From NCBI GenBank assembly GCA_963842455.1, contig CAWJHE010000006.1, positions 1 to 64,000 of the forward strand: a stretch of 64,000 nucleotides of DNA, given 5' to 3'. Source of the stretch: CAWJHE01 sp963842455. Its GTDB lineage: Bacteria; Chloroflexota; Anaerolineae; Anaerolineales; UBA4823. Positions 27,629 through 36,368 of the stretch are shown piece by piece; positions within the stretch are counted from its first letter, which is position 1, and each line of letters opens with the position of its first letter. The notes beneath the pieces were generated by a model. That model searched no databases. It was not told the DNA's origin and saw only the letters and a program-made list of their open reading frames with translations. The position numbers and the translations under genes are program-made.

Positions 27629-28786
27629 ATGGACTTCAATCTGACTGCTGAACAGAAATTGTGGCGCGAAACGGTACACAATTTTGTGGTGCGGGAGGTT
27701 ATGCCAAAAGCAGCGGAAGTGGATGAACGCGAACATCTGGATGAAGACGTAATCCGGAAAATGGGGGCGATGGGGATGCTTGGGCTGAATGTGCCAGAAG
27801 CGTATGGTGGGGCAGGTGTGGATGCGATCAGCAGTGCGATTACCATCGAGGAATTGGGTTGGGCGTGCGGCAGCACTGCCCTGGCGGTTGCTGCCCATAA
27901 TGGACTGGGCTGTGCTGCGTTGGCGCTTTTTGGCTCGCATGAGTTAAAAGAACAATACCTGCCAGGTGTTGCCAGCGGAAGCGCAGGCTTGGCTGCCCTG
28001 GCTTTGACCGAACCGGGAGCTGGCTCTGATTTAAGCGGGGGAGTGTGCACGAAAGCCAGTAGAGACGGCAGCCAATGGGTGATCGATGGGACGAAGATGT
28101 GGTGTACAAATGCCAGCCTGGCTAATTTTATTGTTACCCTGGTGCGCAGTGATTCTAAAGGTGGTTCGAATTCACTCAGTATGATTTTAACGCCCACTGA
28201 TGCACCTGGACTGCATATTGGTCCTGCGGAGAAGAAGATGGGCGTGAAAGGATCGCCCGCCAATGCTGTAACTTATGAGCAGGTACGAGTGCCATTGAAT
28301 TATTTGGTCGGGGTAGAAGGCCATGGTTTACAGCAGACCCTGACAATTCTAGATGGGGGCAGGATTGGTATAGGCGCTTTGGCGGTGGGTTTGGCGCAAC
28401 GCGCCCTGGATGAGAGTTTGCGCTATGCACAACAGCGCCAGGCATTCGGGCAAGCTTTGGCCGATTTTCAGGCGATTCAATGGATGATTGCAGACGCGTC
28501 TACCGAGATTCAGGCAGCACGATTAATGGTACTTTACGCGGCATGGCTGAAAGACCAACGGCTAGATTTTTCAAAGCAGGCAGCGATGGCCAAGCTGTTT
28601 GCGACTGAGATGGCAGAAAGGGTTTGTAGAAATGCAATCCAAATTCACGGGGGCTATGGCTACAGCCGCGAATTTCCACTGGAGCGCATTTATCGGGATG
28701 CCAGGTTGATGACGATTGGAGAAGGAACCAGCGAGATTCAACGCCTGGTAATTGCCAGGCGGGTTTTGCAGCAGGCTCGAATCTAA
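27629..28786 (+). CDS. Acyl-CoA dehydrogenase, short-chain type
   Basis: A 385-residue FAD enzyme introducing the alpha-beta double bond in acyl-CoA, with electrons passed to an electron-transfer flavoprotein. Motifs in order: GLNVPEAYGGAG (about 55), ALTEPGAGSDLSG (about 128), GTKMWCTNASLANF (about 154), then GGYGYSREFPLERIYRDAR and the catalytic-Glu segment TIGEGTSEIQR near residue 367. Length and the IGEG motif fit butyryl/short-chain enzymes. GAGGAGGAAAAG precedes ATG 27629. The stop overlaps the lepB stop on the other strand by 4 bases. Confidence 0.94.
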   Translation: MDFNLTAEQKLWRETVHNFVVREVMPKAAEVDEREHLDEDVIRKMGAMGMLGLNVPEAYGGAGVDAISSAITIEELGWACGSTALAVAAHNGLGCAALALFGSHELKEQYLPGVASGSAGLAALALTEPGAGSDLSGGVCTKASRDGSQWVIDGTKMWCTNASLANFIVTLVRSDSKGGSNSLSMILTPTDAPGLHIGPAEKKMGVKGSPANAVTYEQVRVPLNYLVGVEGHGLQQTLTILDGGRIGIGALAVGLAQRALDESLRYAQQRQAFGQALADFQAIQWMIADASTEIQAARLMVLYAAWLKDQRLDFSKQAAMAKLFATEMAERVCRNAIQIHGGYGYSREFPLERIYRDARLMTIGEGTSEIQRLVIARRVLQQARI

Positions 28787-29382
28787 GGGCTGGCGGCTAC
28801 GGCTGCTTGCATATGTAAAACCTGCCAATGCTCTGCAGGCCAATAAACAAATTCTGCTTTTCCAATCACATTTTCAAGAGGCACCATACCCCAATGGTGC
28901 GAGTCAGATGAGTTGTTCCGGTTATCGCCCAACACGAAAAGCTCACCATCACCGATGAACCATTGTCCATTGTAATCGGGAGGCGCAGCGATATAAGGTT
29001 CAATCATTGGTTGGTCGTTGACAAAAACTCTTCCGTTCGTGATCCGAACGGTATCTCCTGGTAGACCGATCACGCGCTTGATATAAGGAGTTGTTTCAGG
29101 ATTGGGTGGGTAACGGAAGACAATTACATCTCCACGTTCGGGTGTATCCACTTTGTAGACCACTTTGTTGACTAAGACAAAATCTTTTTCATAAAGGGTA
29201 GGTTGCATACTGATTGACAATACCTGTATCCGCGCTGAAATTGCATCGATAGCCAGGTAGAGCAAAGCTGAGATGATGATCGTCTGGATTAGCTCAACCA
29301 GGAAGCGTTTAACCTGAAAAGAATTACCTTCAGACGGGTCAAGTTCAAAATCGGGTGTTGATTCCGTGAAAAATTGTTCCAT
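28783..29382 (-). CDS. lepB: Signal peptidase I
   Basis: A 199-residue membrane-bound S26 protease that removes signal peptides outside the membrane. After a cytoplasmic N-terminus comes one membrane helix (LIQTIIISALLYLAIDAISA). The catalytic Ser is in SISMQPTLYEKDFVLVNK and the catalytic Lys in YIKRVIGLPGD. GDNRNNSSDSHHWG is the last family box. ATG 29382 is chosen over the longer open frame reaching 29565, which overlaps mogA. It is the last gene of the run that starts at hsp20. Confidence 0.95.
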   Translation of the reverse strand: MEQFFTESTPDFELDPSEGNSFQVKRFLVELIQTIIISALLYLAIDAISARIQVLSISMQPTLYEKDFVLVNKVVYKVDTPERGDVIVFRYPPNPETTPYIKRVIGLPGDTVRITNGRVFVNDQPMIEPYIAAPPDYNGQWFIGDGELFVLGDNRNNSSDSHHWGMVPLENVIGKAEFVYWPAEHWQVLHMQAAVAASP

Positions 29383-29392
29383 TGGTCGTAAT

Positions 29393-29893
29393 TTATACCT
29401 GATGACTAGCTTCCGCGCCAGGGTCATCCACCAGTAATTGTACCGCATGTGGCAAAACTGGGAGGAGAACTCGTAAATTTTCGATTGCGCCTTTTGGAGA
29501 GCCGGGCAGGTTGATGATAAGCGTTTGTTTGCGAATTCCCGCGGTGGCCCGAGAGAGCATCGCATGGGGAGTAATCATAAGACTGGCAGCACGCATGGCT
29601 TCAGCCAGACCTGGCGCAGGGCGTTCAATGACAGCCTGTGTGGCTTCAGGCGTGATGTCGCGTAGCCCAAAACCGGTTCCCCCGGTTGTGAGAATAATAT
29701 CTGTCTCGCCGGTGTCTGCCCAGGCAATTAATCTTTCTTGGATAGCGTGGTTGTCATCTGCAGTAATGGCATAATGGGTCATTTGCCATCCCTGTGCTTC
29801 TACCAGTTGCTGCAAAGCTGGTCCAGAAAGATCAACCCGCTCACCCAGCGCCGATCGATCCGATATGGTTAAAATTCCTACCCGAATGTTCAT
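29393..29893 (-). CDS. mog: MogA/MoaB-type molybdenum cofactor protein
   Basis: A 166-residue protein that adenylylates molybdopterin in cofactor synthesis. RVGILTISDRSALGE at the N-terminus, ILTTGGTGFGLRDITPEAT in the middle and INLPGSPKGAIENL near the end are the conserved boxes of the MogA/MoaB fold. ATG 29893 lies two bases after the stop of the GNAT gene. The cofactor would be needed for the MsrP enzyme at 59193, the only molybdoenzyme seen in this window. Confidence 0.92.
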   Translation of the reverse strand: MNIRVGILTISDRSALGERVDLSGPALQQLVEAQGWQMTHYAITADDNHAIQERLIAWADTGETDIILTTGGTGFGLRDITPEATQAVIERPAPGLAEAMRAASLMITPHAMLSRATAGIRKQTLIINLPGSPKGAIENLRVLLPVLPHAVQLLVDDPGAEASHQV

Positions 29894-29894
29894 A

Positions 29895-30314
29895 CTAAAC
29901 CAGGTCTTTCCCATAGGCGTATAAATTCAACCGATTCCAGCCGCGTTTTTCATAAAAATCGATTGCTGAGTCGTTATCAACGGTAACCAGAAGATAATAC
30001 CTGATGCAGCCTTTTGTTCGCAAAATATCCTCGAGTTCTGACATTAACATTTCGCCAATCCCCTGGCTGCGGAAATCGGAATGGACAGCCAGGTGATACA
30101 TGATCCCACGTCGCCCATCGAAGCCCCCTAAAACTGATCCTACAATTTTTTGTTCGATCTCTGCTACCAGAAAAAGGTCGGGGTCTCGTTGCAGTTTCTT
30201 GGCAATTTCTTGCGGTGAATCGGAACGACCCACATGGATGCCTGGACCAGCGGTTTCCCATAAATGGATGACCGAATCGTAATCGGTGTTGAAATTGAAC
30301 TGACGAATATTCAT
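29895..30314 (-). CDS. GNAT-family N-acetyltransferase
   Basis: A 139-residue acetyltransferase. YHLAVHSDFRSQGIGEMLMSEL holds the acetyl-CoA-binding R/Q-x-x-G-x-G/A loop, and NDSAIDFYEKRGWNR is the C-terminal box of the fold. It resembles RimI-like enzymes, but the substrate is unknown. It lies 30 bases after the PHP-AlbA gene and directly before mog. Confidence 0.88.
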   Translation of the reverse strand: MNIRQFNFNTDYDSVIHLWETAGPGIHVGRSDSPQEIAKKLQRDPDLFLVAEIEQKIVGSVLGGFDGRRGIMYHLAVHSDFRSQGIGEMLMSELEDILRTKGCIRYYLLVTVDNDSAIDFYEKRGWNRLNLYAYGKDLV

Positions 30315-30344
30315 GGGCGGGGATGGTTGTTGGTAAATGAGTAC

Positions 30345-32111
30345 TTAATCGTCATCCAGGCCGACAAGTGTTTTCCAGGGACCATGGATTCCATCATCAG
30401 TTACACCGAAATAATAACGGAAACCTTGCGGAGTGCGCTGGGCTAAATCGTAACGTTTACTTTTTCCTTGTTTTTGGCTGTTGACCAAACCAAAATCGCC
30501 CATCCATTGAATGGTGGTTTGGTGAGGATCCGCAGATAGTTTCGCATAACTGGTGATTGCATAATGCCAAAGACGCCGGGCAGATGTACGGGTAACATTC
30601 TTCACCACATTATTGTTCCGTAAATCTCGCATGGTGTAGTAACGACCTTCATTACGTTCTTCCACGGAAACCACCTCTACTCCCGTGCGGGGGGCGGTTT
30701 CGCTCTCATCCTCATGAGATGAGATTTCACCTGCATTTTCGTGAGGGTCTCCAGCAGTCAGAGGGCGGGCAGTCTCGAGCAATACTTCAGCTGGTTGTGA
30801 TGAACGCCCGGGGCCGCGTAAGACCAATCCAACAATTTCATCACGCACCGCCAGACCGGTTTCTGCTTCGGAGCGGATATAGATTTTACTATCATCCACG
30901 GCATAAGGCGGGTCATCCCCGCGGGGTACCAAAACCCGGATGATTTTTTTACTGTTTGTCTCATGCACATCCAAGGTGCATTGCAATGGCGGGCTCAGCC
31001 GGTTGTTGATCTCTTTTTCCATTTGGGAAATGGCCTGTTCGGGATCGGGAATGCCCTGTACCGGTACTTGCGGATCTGCGGCCAAACCAATATATAAAGT
31101 ACCGCCATTGGTATTCGCGAAAGCACAAACATCAGCGATAATGGCATAGCGTTTTCCACCGCGTACTGTCATGCTTTCATGAAAATCCTGGATAATATTG
31201 GCACCTTCCTCACGAGCAGCGCGGATAAAATCAAAAGCCGGTTCGGCTGTGTGGCGATGTGGGCGTGTGCGGGCAAAATCATTGCTTATAAAAAGCTCGT
31301 GCAGAGCCTCAAAACTTACTTCGGATAATAGAACATCTGTCGCTCGTTCGCCTACGCCCAGGTTCTTTTTGCGTTGGGGATCAGTTACCAACCGGTGCGA
31401 ATCCGAACCCTGGATACAATGCATACGGCGAGGATATTCAGGCTTGGTGCCACTGAAAAAGGCTGCCGTTGAGCGATTACCTTTAATTTCTAAATCTGTT
31501 ACTTCCAGCGCGTGCAGATTTACATCTTGGGTATAAGCGATCTTGGTTTGTCCGCCGAAGGGAAAACCGCGCATGGCAACCCCGTTGCTGGAGTTGGCAT
31601 GTGCAGCAATCACCAATCCACCGGCTTCATTAATCATCCGGTAGGCGGATAGAACATCGGTGGTTGCTCCCACCGTTGCTGAACCATGATCAAGCTGGTC
31701 AGGGGGGATGTTAAGATCCAATAATAAGTGTTCAATTTCTCGCACCGGTTTATCCGGTGAAAAAATACCCAGGATATGAAAGCCAAAAGTGGCGGTAAAT
31801 TCGATCCCCGGAAGGACCAGGATTTTTCCCAGCAAGCGCCGATATTCGAACAAGCGTGCCTGTTCTTCGGGCAAAATCCGATTGAGCTTTTCAAGAAGGC
31901 TCAATTGTTGAATTTCTTCTTGCATATGACGGAAGCCTGCTACGGTATTATGATCGGTGAAAGCAATCATGGATAAATTGCGTGCTTCCGCCCTGTGTAA
32001 AATATCCATGAAGCTCATTTCCAGTTGCTGGTAATCACTGGAAGCTGGGGTATGTAAATGTAAATCAATGGTATACCATTGCATTGGGTTACGAATACGT
32101 TTCTTTCCCAC
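30345..32111 (-). CDS. PHP-domain protein with AlbA_2/Schlafen-like domain
   Basis: A 588-residue fusion. The N-terminal PHP metal-hydrolase domain has IDLHLHTPAS (first His pair), AFTDHN, a Glu in VLPGIEFTA, IAAHANSS and GSDSHRL. Residues about 300-420 form an AlbA_2/Schlafen-type domain: DFHESMTVRGGKRYAIIADVC is followed by NTNGGTLYIGLA, its characteristic box. A charged linker and a C-terminal winged-helix-like part (ARRLWHYAITSYAKL) end the protein. PHP domains hydrolyse phosphoesters; AlbA_2 domains occur in transcription and defence proteins. Start GTG 32111; ATG at codon 10 is possible. It sits 23 bases after the response regulator in the Lon run. Confidence 0.82.
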   Translation of the reverse strand: MGKKRIRNPMQWYTIDLHLHTPASSDYQQLEMSFMDILHRAEARNLSMIAFTDHNTVAGFRHMQEEIQQLSLLEKLNRILPEEQARLFEYRRLLGKILVLPGIEFTATFGFHILGIFSPDKPVREIEHLLLDLNIPPDQLDHGSATVGATTDVLSAYRMINEAGGLVIAAHANSSNGVAMRGFPFGGQTKIAYTQDVNLHALEVTDLEIKGNRSTAAFFSGTKPEYPRRMHCIQGSDSHRLVTDPQRKKNLGVGERATDVLLSEVSFEALHELFISNDFARTRPHRHTAEPAFDFIRAAREEGANIIQDFHESMTVRGGKRYAIIADVCAFANTNGGTLYIGLAADPQVPVQGIPDPEQAISQMEKEINNRLSPPLQCTLDVHETNSKKIIRVLVPRGDDPPYAVDDSKIYIRSEAETGLAVRDEIVGLVLRGPGRSSQPAEVLLETARPLTAGDPHENAGEISSHEDESETAPRTGVEVVSVEERNEGRYYTMRDLRNNNVVKNVTRTSARRLWHYAITSYAKLSADPHQTTIQWMGDFGLVNSQKQGKSKRYDLAQRTPQGFRYYFGVTDDGIHGPWKTLVGLDDD

Positions 32112-32134
32112 GGTTATCTCTCAATTCTATCTAA

Positions 32135-32512
32135 TCAATTTTGGATTACAGATAGGATATATTGTATTTTATGAATTAAATCGTCCGGCATATAAGGTTT
32201 TACAATGAATCCATCGGCCTTTTCTTGAAAACATTGATGGCTGAAATCCATACCAGATGACATTAATATGCGTACATGGTCGAGATCTGGTTCTTGCCGG
32301 ATCATCTTGAGTAATTCCAAACCATTCAAATCTCTCAAGAAAACATCACATAAGATCAATGACGGTTGGATGGCCTTGATTTCCTGGATGATCTCAGCCA
32401 TTGAATCGTTGCCTTCAAGCGTGCTGACTTGAAACCCTTCCAGATCTAATAATGTTTGGATCAGCTCGAGCATGGTCTGGTCGTCATCAATGATCAGGAT
32501 TTTGGATCCCAT
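32135..32512 (-). CDS. Single-domain response regulator
   Basis: A 125-residue CheY-like receiver with no output domain. ILIIDDDQTM holds the acidic pocket, LILCDVFLRD the phospho-accepting Asp near residue 55, LMSSGM the conserved Thr/Ser position and FIVKPYMPDDL the conserved Lys. ATG 32512 lies 3 bases past the lon stop, with a GGAG site inside the end of lon, so the genes are co-expressed. No histidine kinase is in the window. Confidence 0.9.
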   Translation of the reverse strand: MGSKILIIDDDQTMLELIQTLLDLEGFQVSTLEGNDSMAEIIQEIKAIQPSLILCDVFLRDLNGLELLKMIRQEPDLDHVRILMSSGMDFSHQCFQEKADGFIVKPYMPDDLIHKIQYILSVIQN

Positions 32513-32515
32513 AGA

Positions 32516-35153
32516 TTACTCCGCCATTTCTGGTTGATTCTCTGGCGTGGACTCTGGTGTAGTTTGATCCTGATTCTCTGGCGATGGCTGTTCGTCGACC
32601 TTTGCTGGTGAATCCTGGATTGCTTCAGGCTCTAAGGCGGCTTCAAGAACCTGCTCTACGGTTTCAACAAAAACAAAATTCAGAGCTTGTCGCACCTCGT
32701 CTGGAACATCTTCCAGATCTGCCTCATTTTGGGCTGGGAGGATAACCGTCTTCAAGCAAGAACGGTGGGCGGCAAGCACTTTTTCTTTAATACCCCCTAC
32801 GGGCAGAACCTGGCCGCGTAGGGATATTTCACCGGTCATGCCCACATTAGCTTTTACGGGGCGACCAGAGATCAAGGAAGCAAGCGCAACGGCAATGGTT
32901 GTACCGGCAGATGGACCATCTTTGGGTTGGGCGCCAGCTGGCACATGCACATGAAAATCGGATTTTTCAAAGAAATCGTTGCTCAAGCCCAACATGGGGG
33001 CTTTGGATCGGATATAAGAAAGCGCAGCGCGGGCTGATTCTTGCATTACATTGCCAATTGAGCCGGTGATTTGAAAGCCTTTACTGCCCGGCATACTGGT
33101 TGCTTCGATGAACAGAATGTCGCCCCCAACAGGAGTCCATGCCAGGCCGGTGGCGACCCCAGGCAAGGATGTTCGCTTGATAATTTCTTCGTCTCGGAAA
33201 TAGCGTTGCCGTCCTAATAATTCGGTAACTTTCTCTGCTGTGACTTCAAACTGTTCAGTTTGCGCCTCGGCAATCTTTGTCACGATCTTCCGGCAGATCG
33301 AACCAATTTCCCGCTCCAGGTTTCGCACTCCCGCTTCACGGGTATAGGAGCGGATGATCCTCAACAGACCCTCTTCTGTGAATGCTATTTCTTCAGAGCG
33401 AAGTCCATTTTCGATCAATTGTCTTGGGATCAAGTAGCCCCTGGCTATCGCGACTTTTTCACTCTCCGTGTACCCAGACAAGAAAATAATTTCCATCCGG
33501 TCTCGCAAGGGGGCTGGGATGGGTTCTAGAAGGTTTGCTGTGGTGATGAACATGACCTGGGAAAGATCAACCGGGACTTCTAAATAATGATCGCGAAATT
33601 CACTGTTTTGCTCGGGATCCAAGACCTCTAACAAGGCTGAGGCTGGGTCGCCGTGAAAATCGAAAACCAGTTTATCCACCTCATCCAGCATGAAAACTGG
33701 GTTGCGTGTTTCTACCCGGCGTAATGCCTGCAAAATTCTGCCCGGCATAGCGCCAATATAGGTGCGTCTGTGCCCGCGGATTTCTGCCTCGTCGCGCATG
33801 CCGCCCAGTGACATGCGAACAAATTTACGTCCCAAGGCGCGGGCAATAGAGCGTCCCAGGGATGTTTTGCCTACACCAGGCGGTCCCACAAAACATAAGA
33901 TGACACCTTCACGTATCCGGCGAACTTCATCCATGCTATCCTGTGTAAATTCGTTTTCGCGTTCTTTCCTTAGCTTGCGCACAGCCAGGAATTCCAGAAT
34001 TCGCTCTTTGACATCTTTTAATCCATGATGATCCTGGTTGAGGACTTGCCTTGCATTGCTAATATCCAAATTGTCAGGTGTGATCGTTGACCAGGGTAAG
34101 GAAACCAACCAATCCAGGTATGTGCGGATGACGCCATATTCGGCTGCAGCTGTTGGCAGGCGACCCAGGCGCTCGAGTTCGCGGCGAGCTTGCTTTTCGG
34201 CTTCTTCGGGCATCTGTGCTGTTTCGATTTTCTTGCGAAACTCTTCAACTTCTGCGCTTTGTTCATCTGCCTCACCCAACTCGCGTTGGATGGCTTTTAA
34301 TTGCTCGCGAAGAAAGTATTCACGTTGAACCTTGTCGATTTCTGATCGGGCTTCATTTTGAATTTTTTGACCGATTTCCAAAACTTCCGCTTCATGGGTG
34401 AGAATGCTTACCAGCCTGTGAAGCTTTTCTGAGGTGGAATCAAGTTCCAACAAAGCTTGAGCTTCCTCTAAATCCATGCGTTGAAAGTTCGAAATGGTAT
34501 AAACGGTTTGAAGCGGATCTTCCAGTGCAATCACCGAGGCAACCAGTTCGCGCGGGATAGATGGGACCATTTCGGCAATGTGCTCAAATTGATCGCGAGC
34601 ATTTCGCGCCATCGCTTCCAATTCCAGTCCTTCTTCGCTAGATTCTGGGGATAATTCAATATTCGCTGTTAAGTAAGGTTCTTCCTGAATGTATTCCAGA
34701 ATCTTGCAGCGAGAAATGCCTTGCACCACCAAGACGGATTGTTCCGTCAGGTGTGCGGAACATTCGATGGATGATTGCGATGGTTCCTATCTCGAACAAA
34801 TCTTTTGGTTGGGGGGTTTCAAGGTCTGGGTCCCGAGATGCAACCAGGACAATGGTCCGTTGATCGGCAGCCATGACATCATCAACCAGACGAATGGAGC
34901 GCGGTTGTCCAATGGTTAAGGGTACTGCTGTAAACGGATAAACAACCAATCCACGAAGAGGTAAAACGGGTAAAACCTGTGGAAAGTTGTTTTCTTCCAG
35001 GGTAATTTCTTCTTCCTCTTCAATATCTTCAGTTTCAGAAAGGATCACTCTGGGAGTGATGGGTTTTAACAAAAATTCATCCAGATCGGCTTGCTGTTCA
35101 TAAAGCCAATTTAACATATCTAAAATACTTGAATTCCAACGGGATGCGGGCAT
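32516..35153 (-). CDS. lon: ATP-dependent Lon protease (one frame break)
   Basis: Cytoplasmic AAA+ serine protease degrading misfolded and regulatory proteins. The N-terminal substrate-binding domain begins VLPVLPLRGLVVYPFTAVPL. The frame breaks at about 34725-34735 (reads on as VVQGISRCKILEYIQEEPYL after one base is removed). The AAA domain has GPPGVGKTSLGRSIA and VFMLDEVDKL. The protease domain has DGPSAGTTIAVALAS with the catalytic Ser and GGIKEKVLAAHRS with the Lys. About 878 residues, with an unusual acidic, Gln/Pro-rich C-terminal tail. The upstream gene is hsp20, the downstream gene a response regulator. Confidence 0.94.
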
Positions 35154-35214
35154 GTATTCTCTATCTCTATCTTCTAATAAAAGTCGCTAAATTCATGCAG
35201 ATTTCACAGATCAA

Positions 35215-35634
35215 CTATTCATTCACAGGTATTTGCCTGGGAAGCTCTTTAGGAAGCCAGACGTGCAGGAAACCATTGCGGTAAAGCGCTTCAGTTTTCT
35301 CACCTGAGACAGGAAAAGGCAATTCAATTTCGATGCCAAATTCTCCATAGCGAATTTCCATTTGATGGTAAGCACGCTTTTCGGAAATATCTGGTCGATT
35401 TCCCTGGATGGATAACTTTTTCCCGCTAATCGCGATCTCAAAATCGTTTTCACTCATTCCGGCAATTTCCACGCGTACAACAAGCGTGTCGTCATTTTCA
35501 TAAATATCGGTAGGTGGTCGCCAGGTATGTGAGCGCATATGCAGCTTCCAATTTTGTTGACTGGATTCTGAAAATTGGATTTCCTGGTTCCTGTAATCAT
35601 CTGGATAGATTGGGTCTATGGGAGAAGCACTCAC
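35215..35634 (-). CDS. Small heat-shock protein, Hsp20/alpha-crystallin family
   Basis: A 139-residue chaperone that holds unfolding proteins in soluble complexes. The alpha-crystallin domain runs from WRPPTDIYENDDTLVVRVEI to FGIEIELPFPV and ends with the A-x-x-x-N-G-x-L-like box ALYRNGFLHVWLPK. The start is GTG 35634 with an AGAGG site. It lies 61 bases upstream of lon, so holding chaperone and protease probably share a transcript. Confidence 0.93.
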   Translation of the reverse strand: MSASPIDPIYPDDYRNQEIQFSESSQQNWKLHMRSHTWRPPTDIYENDDTLVVRVEIAGMSENDFEIAISGKKLSIQGNRPDISEKRAYHQMEIRYGEFGIEIELPFPVSGEKTEALYRNGFLHVWLPKELPRQIPVNE

Positions 35635-35801
35635 AAAGATTTTTCCTCTCTTATCTCACACATTGCTATATGAACCGCTGGCGCACAAAATTTCAATATT
35701 TTTGTTGGCAATGCTTTGTTCCCTGGATGATTTTCGCGCCCCTGGCAAGCAATCAATAATACTGTAATCGTGGTGGTTTCACAGGCTAATAATGACAAAG
35801 G

Positions 35802-35874
35802 CGCCCCCGGCGGGATTCGAACCCACAACCAATAGCTTAGAAGGCTACTGCTCTGTCCATTGAGCTACGGGGGC
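35802..35874 (-). tRNA. tRNA-Arg (anticodon TCT)
   Basis: A full cloverleaf on the minus strand. The 7-bp acceptor stem GCCCCCG/CGGGGGC, a D arm around AGCTCAATGGACAGAGC, anticodon loop CTTCTAA giving anticodon TCT (reads AGA and AGG), and TTCGAATC in the T loop. The discriminator base is G. It begins 8 bases past the stop of the upstream protein gene, so it may be co-transcribed with it. Confidence 0.96.
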
Positions 35875-35882
35875 ATGATATG

Positions 35883-36326
35883 TCATTGTAAAAGACACGG
35901 ACGCAGGCCTTTGTACACCCGTGCGCCGGAAATGGTCTTAAGTATTGTTATCGGGTCTCTGCCAAGCTGCAAAGCCAACTCCTCTGGCGTCAAAGGTGTG
36001 TTGCCGTTGGCTAGAAATAGTCTGAAAATCGAGTCAACCAGAGTTGTTTGGTGGGTTATAAAAGTCTGTTGTTTTGCACAGTGACTGATGAGAATGCTTT
36101 GGATACCGTCTACCCTTTGAACTTCAGCAGTTTCTGGATCTACCCAATCAACCATCTCGGTTGTTTCAATTTCTGCAAATGCGGCCTGATGTTCAGGACA
36201 CAGATAATTCCTTAAATACACACGCCAATCTCGATCATTCTGCTTCCACCAATCAAAATCAATATGATAACAAGTTTTCAAGGTGGGTTTTACCAGGCTT
36301 ATGCGTCTCACTTCGACCAAAATCAT
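35883..36326 (-). CDS. Uncharacterised protein with a C-terminal winged-helix-like segment
   Basis: A 147-residue protein that I do not recognise. The first half is beta-rich with aromatic residues and holds YLCPEHQ; a second Cys sits in ISHCAK, so metal binding is possible. The C-terminal 50 residues read FRLFLANGNTPLTPEELALQ, then LGRDPITILKTISGARVY, resembling a helix-turn-helix/winged helix. A strong AAGGAGG site precedes ATG 36326. It is 42 bases downstream of the 527-aa gene and almost touches tRNA-Arg. The pair is probably one transcription unit. Confidence 0.7.
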   Translation of the reverse strand: MILVEVRRISLVKPTLKTCYHIDFDWWKQNDRDWRVYLRNYLCPEHQAAFAEIETTEMVDWVDPETAEVQRVDGIQSILISHCAKQQTFITHQTTLVDSIFRLFLANGNTPLTPEELALQLGRDPITILKTISGARVYKGLRPCLLQ

Positions 36327-36368
36327 CCTCCTTCCATCATTTTACCAGGATCCATCTTGACTTGTTTT

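Noticed and set aside
35223..35453. 76-aa frame inside hsp20
   Set aside because: Out-of-frame shadow of a clear Hsp20 gene.
35631..35828. 65-aa minus-strand frame beginning MWVRIPPGAP
   Set aside because: It is translated from the tRNA-Arg gene; this pattern is a well-known artefact.
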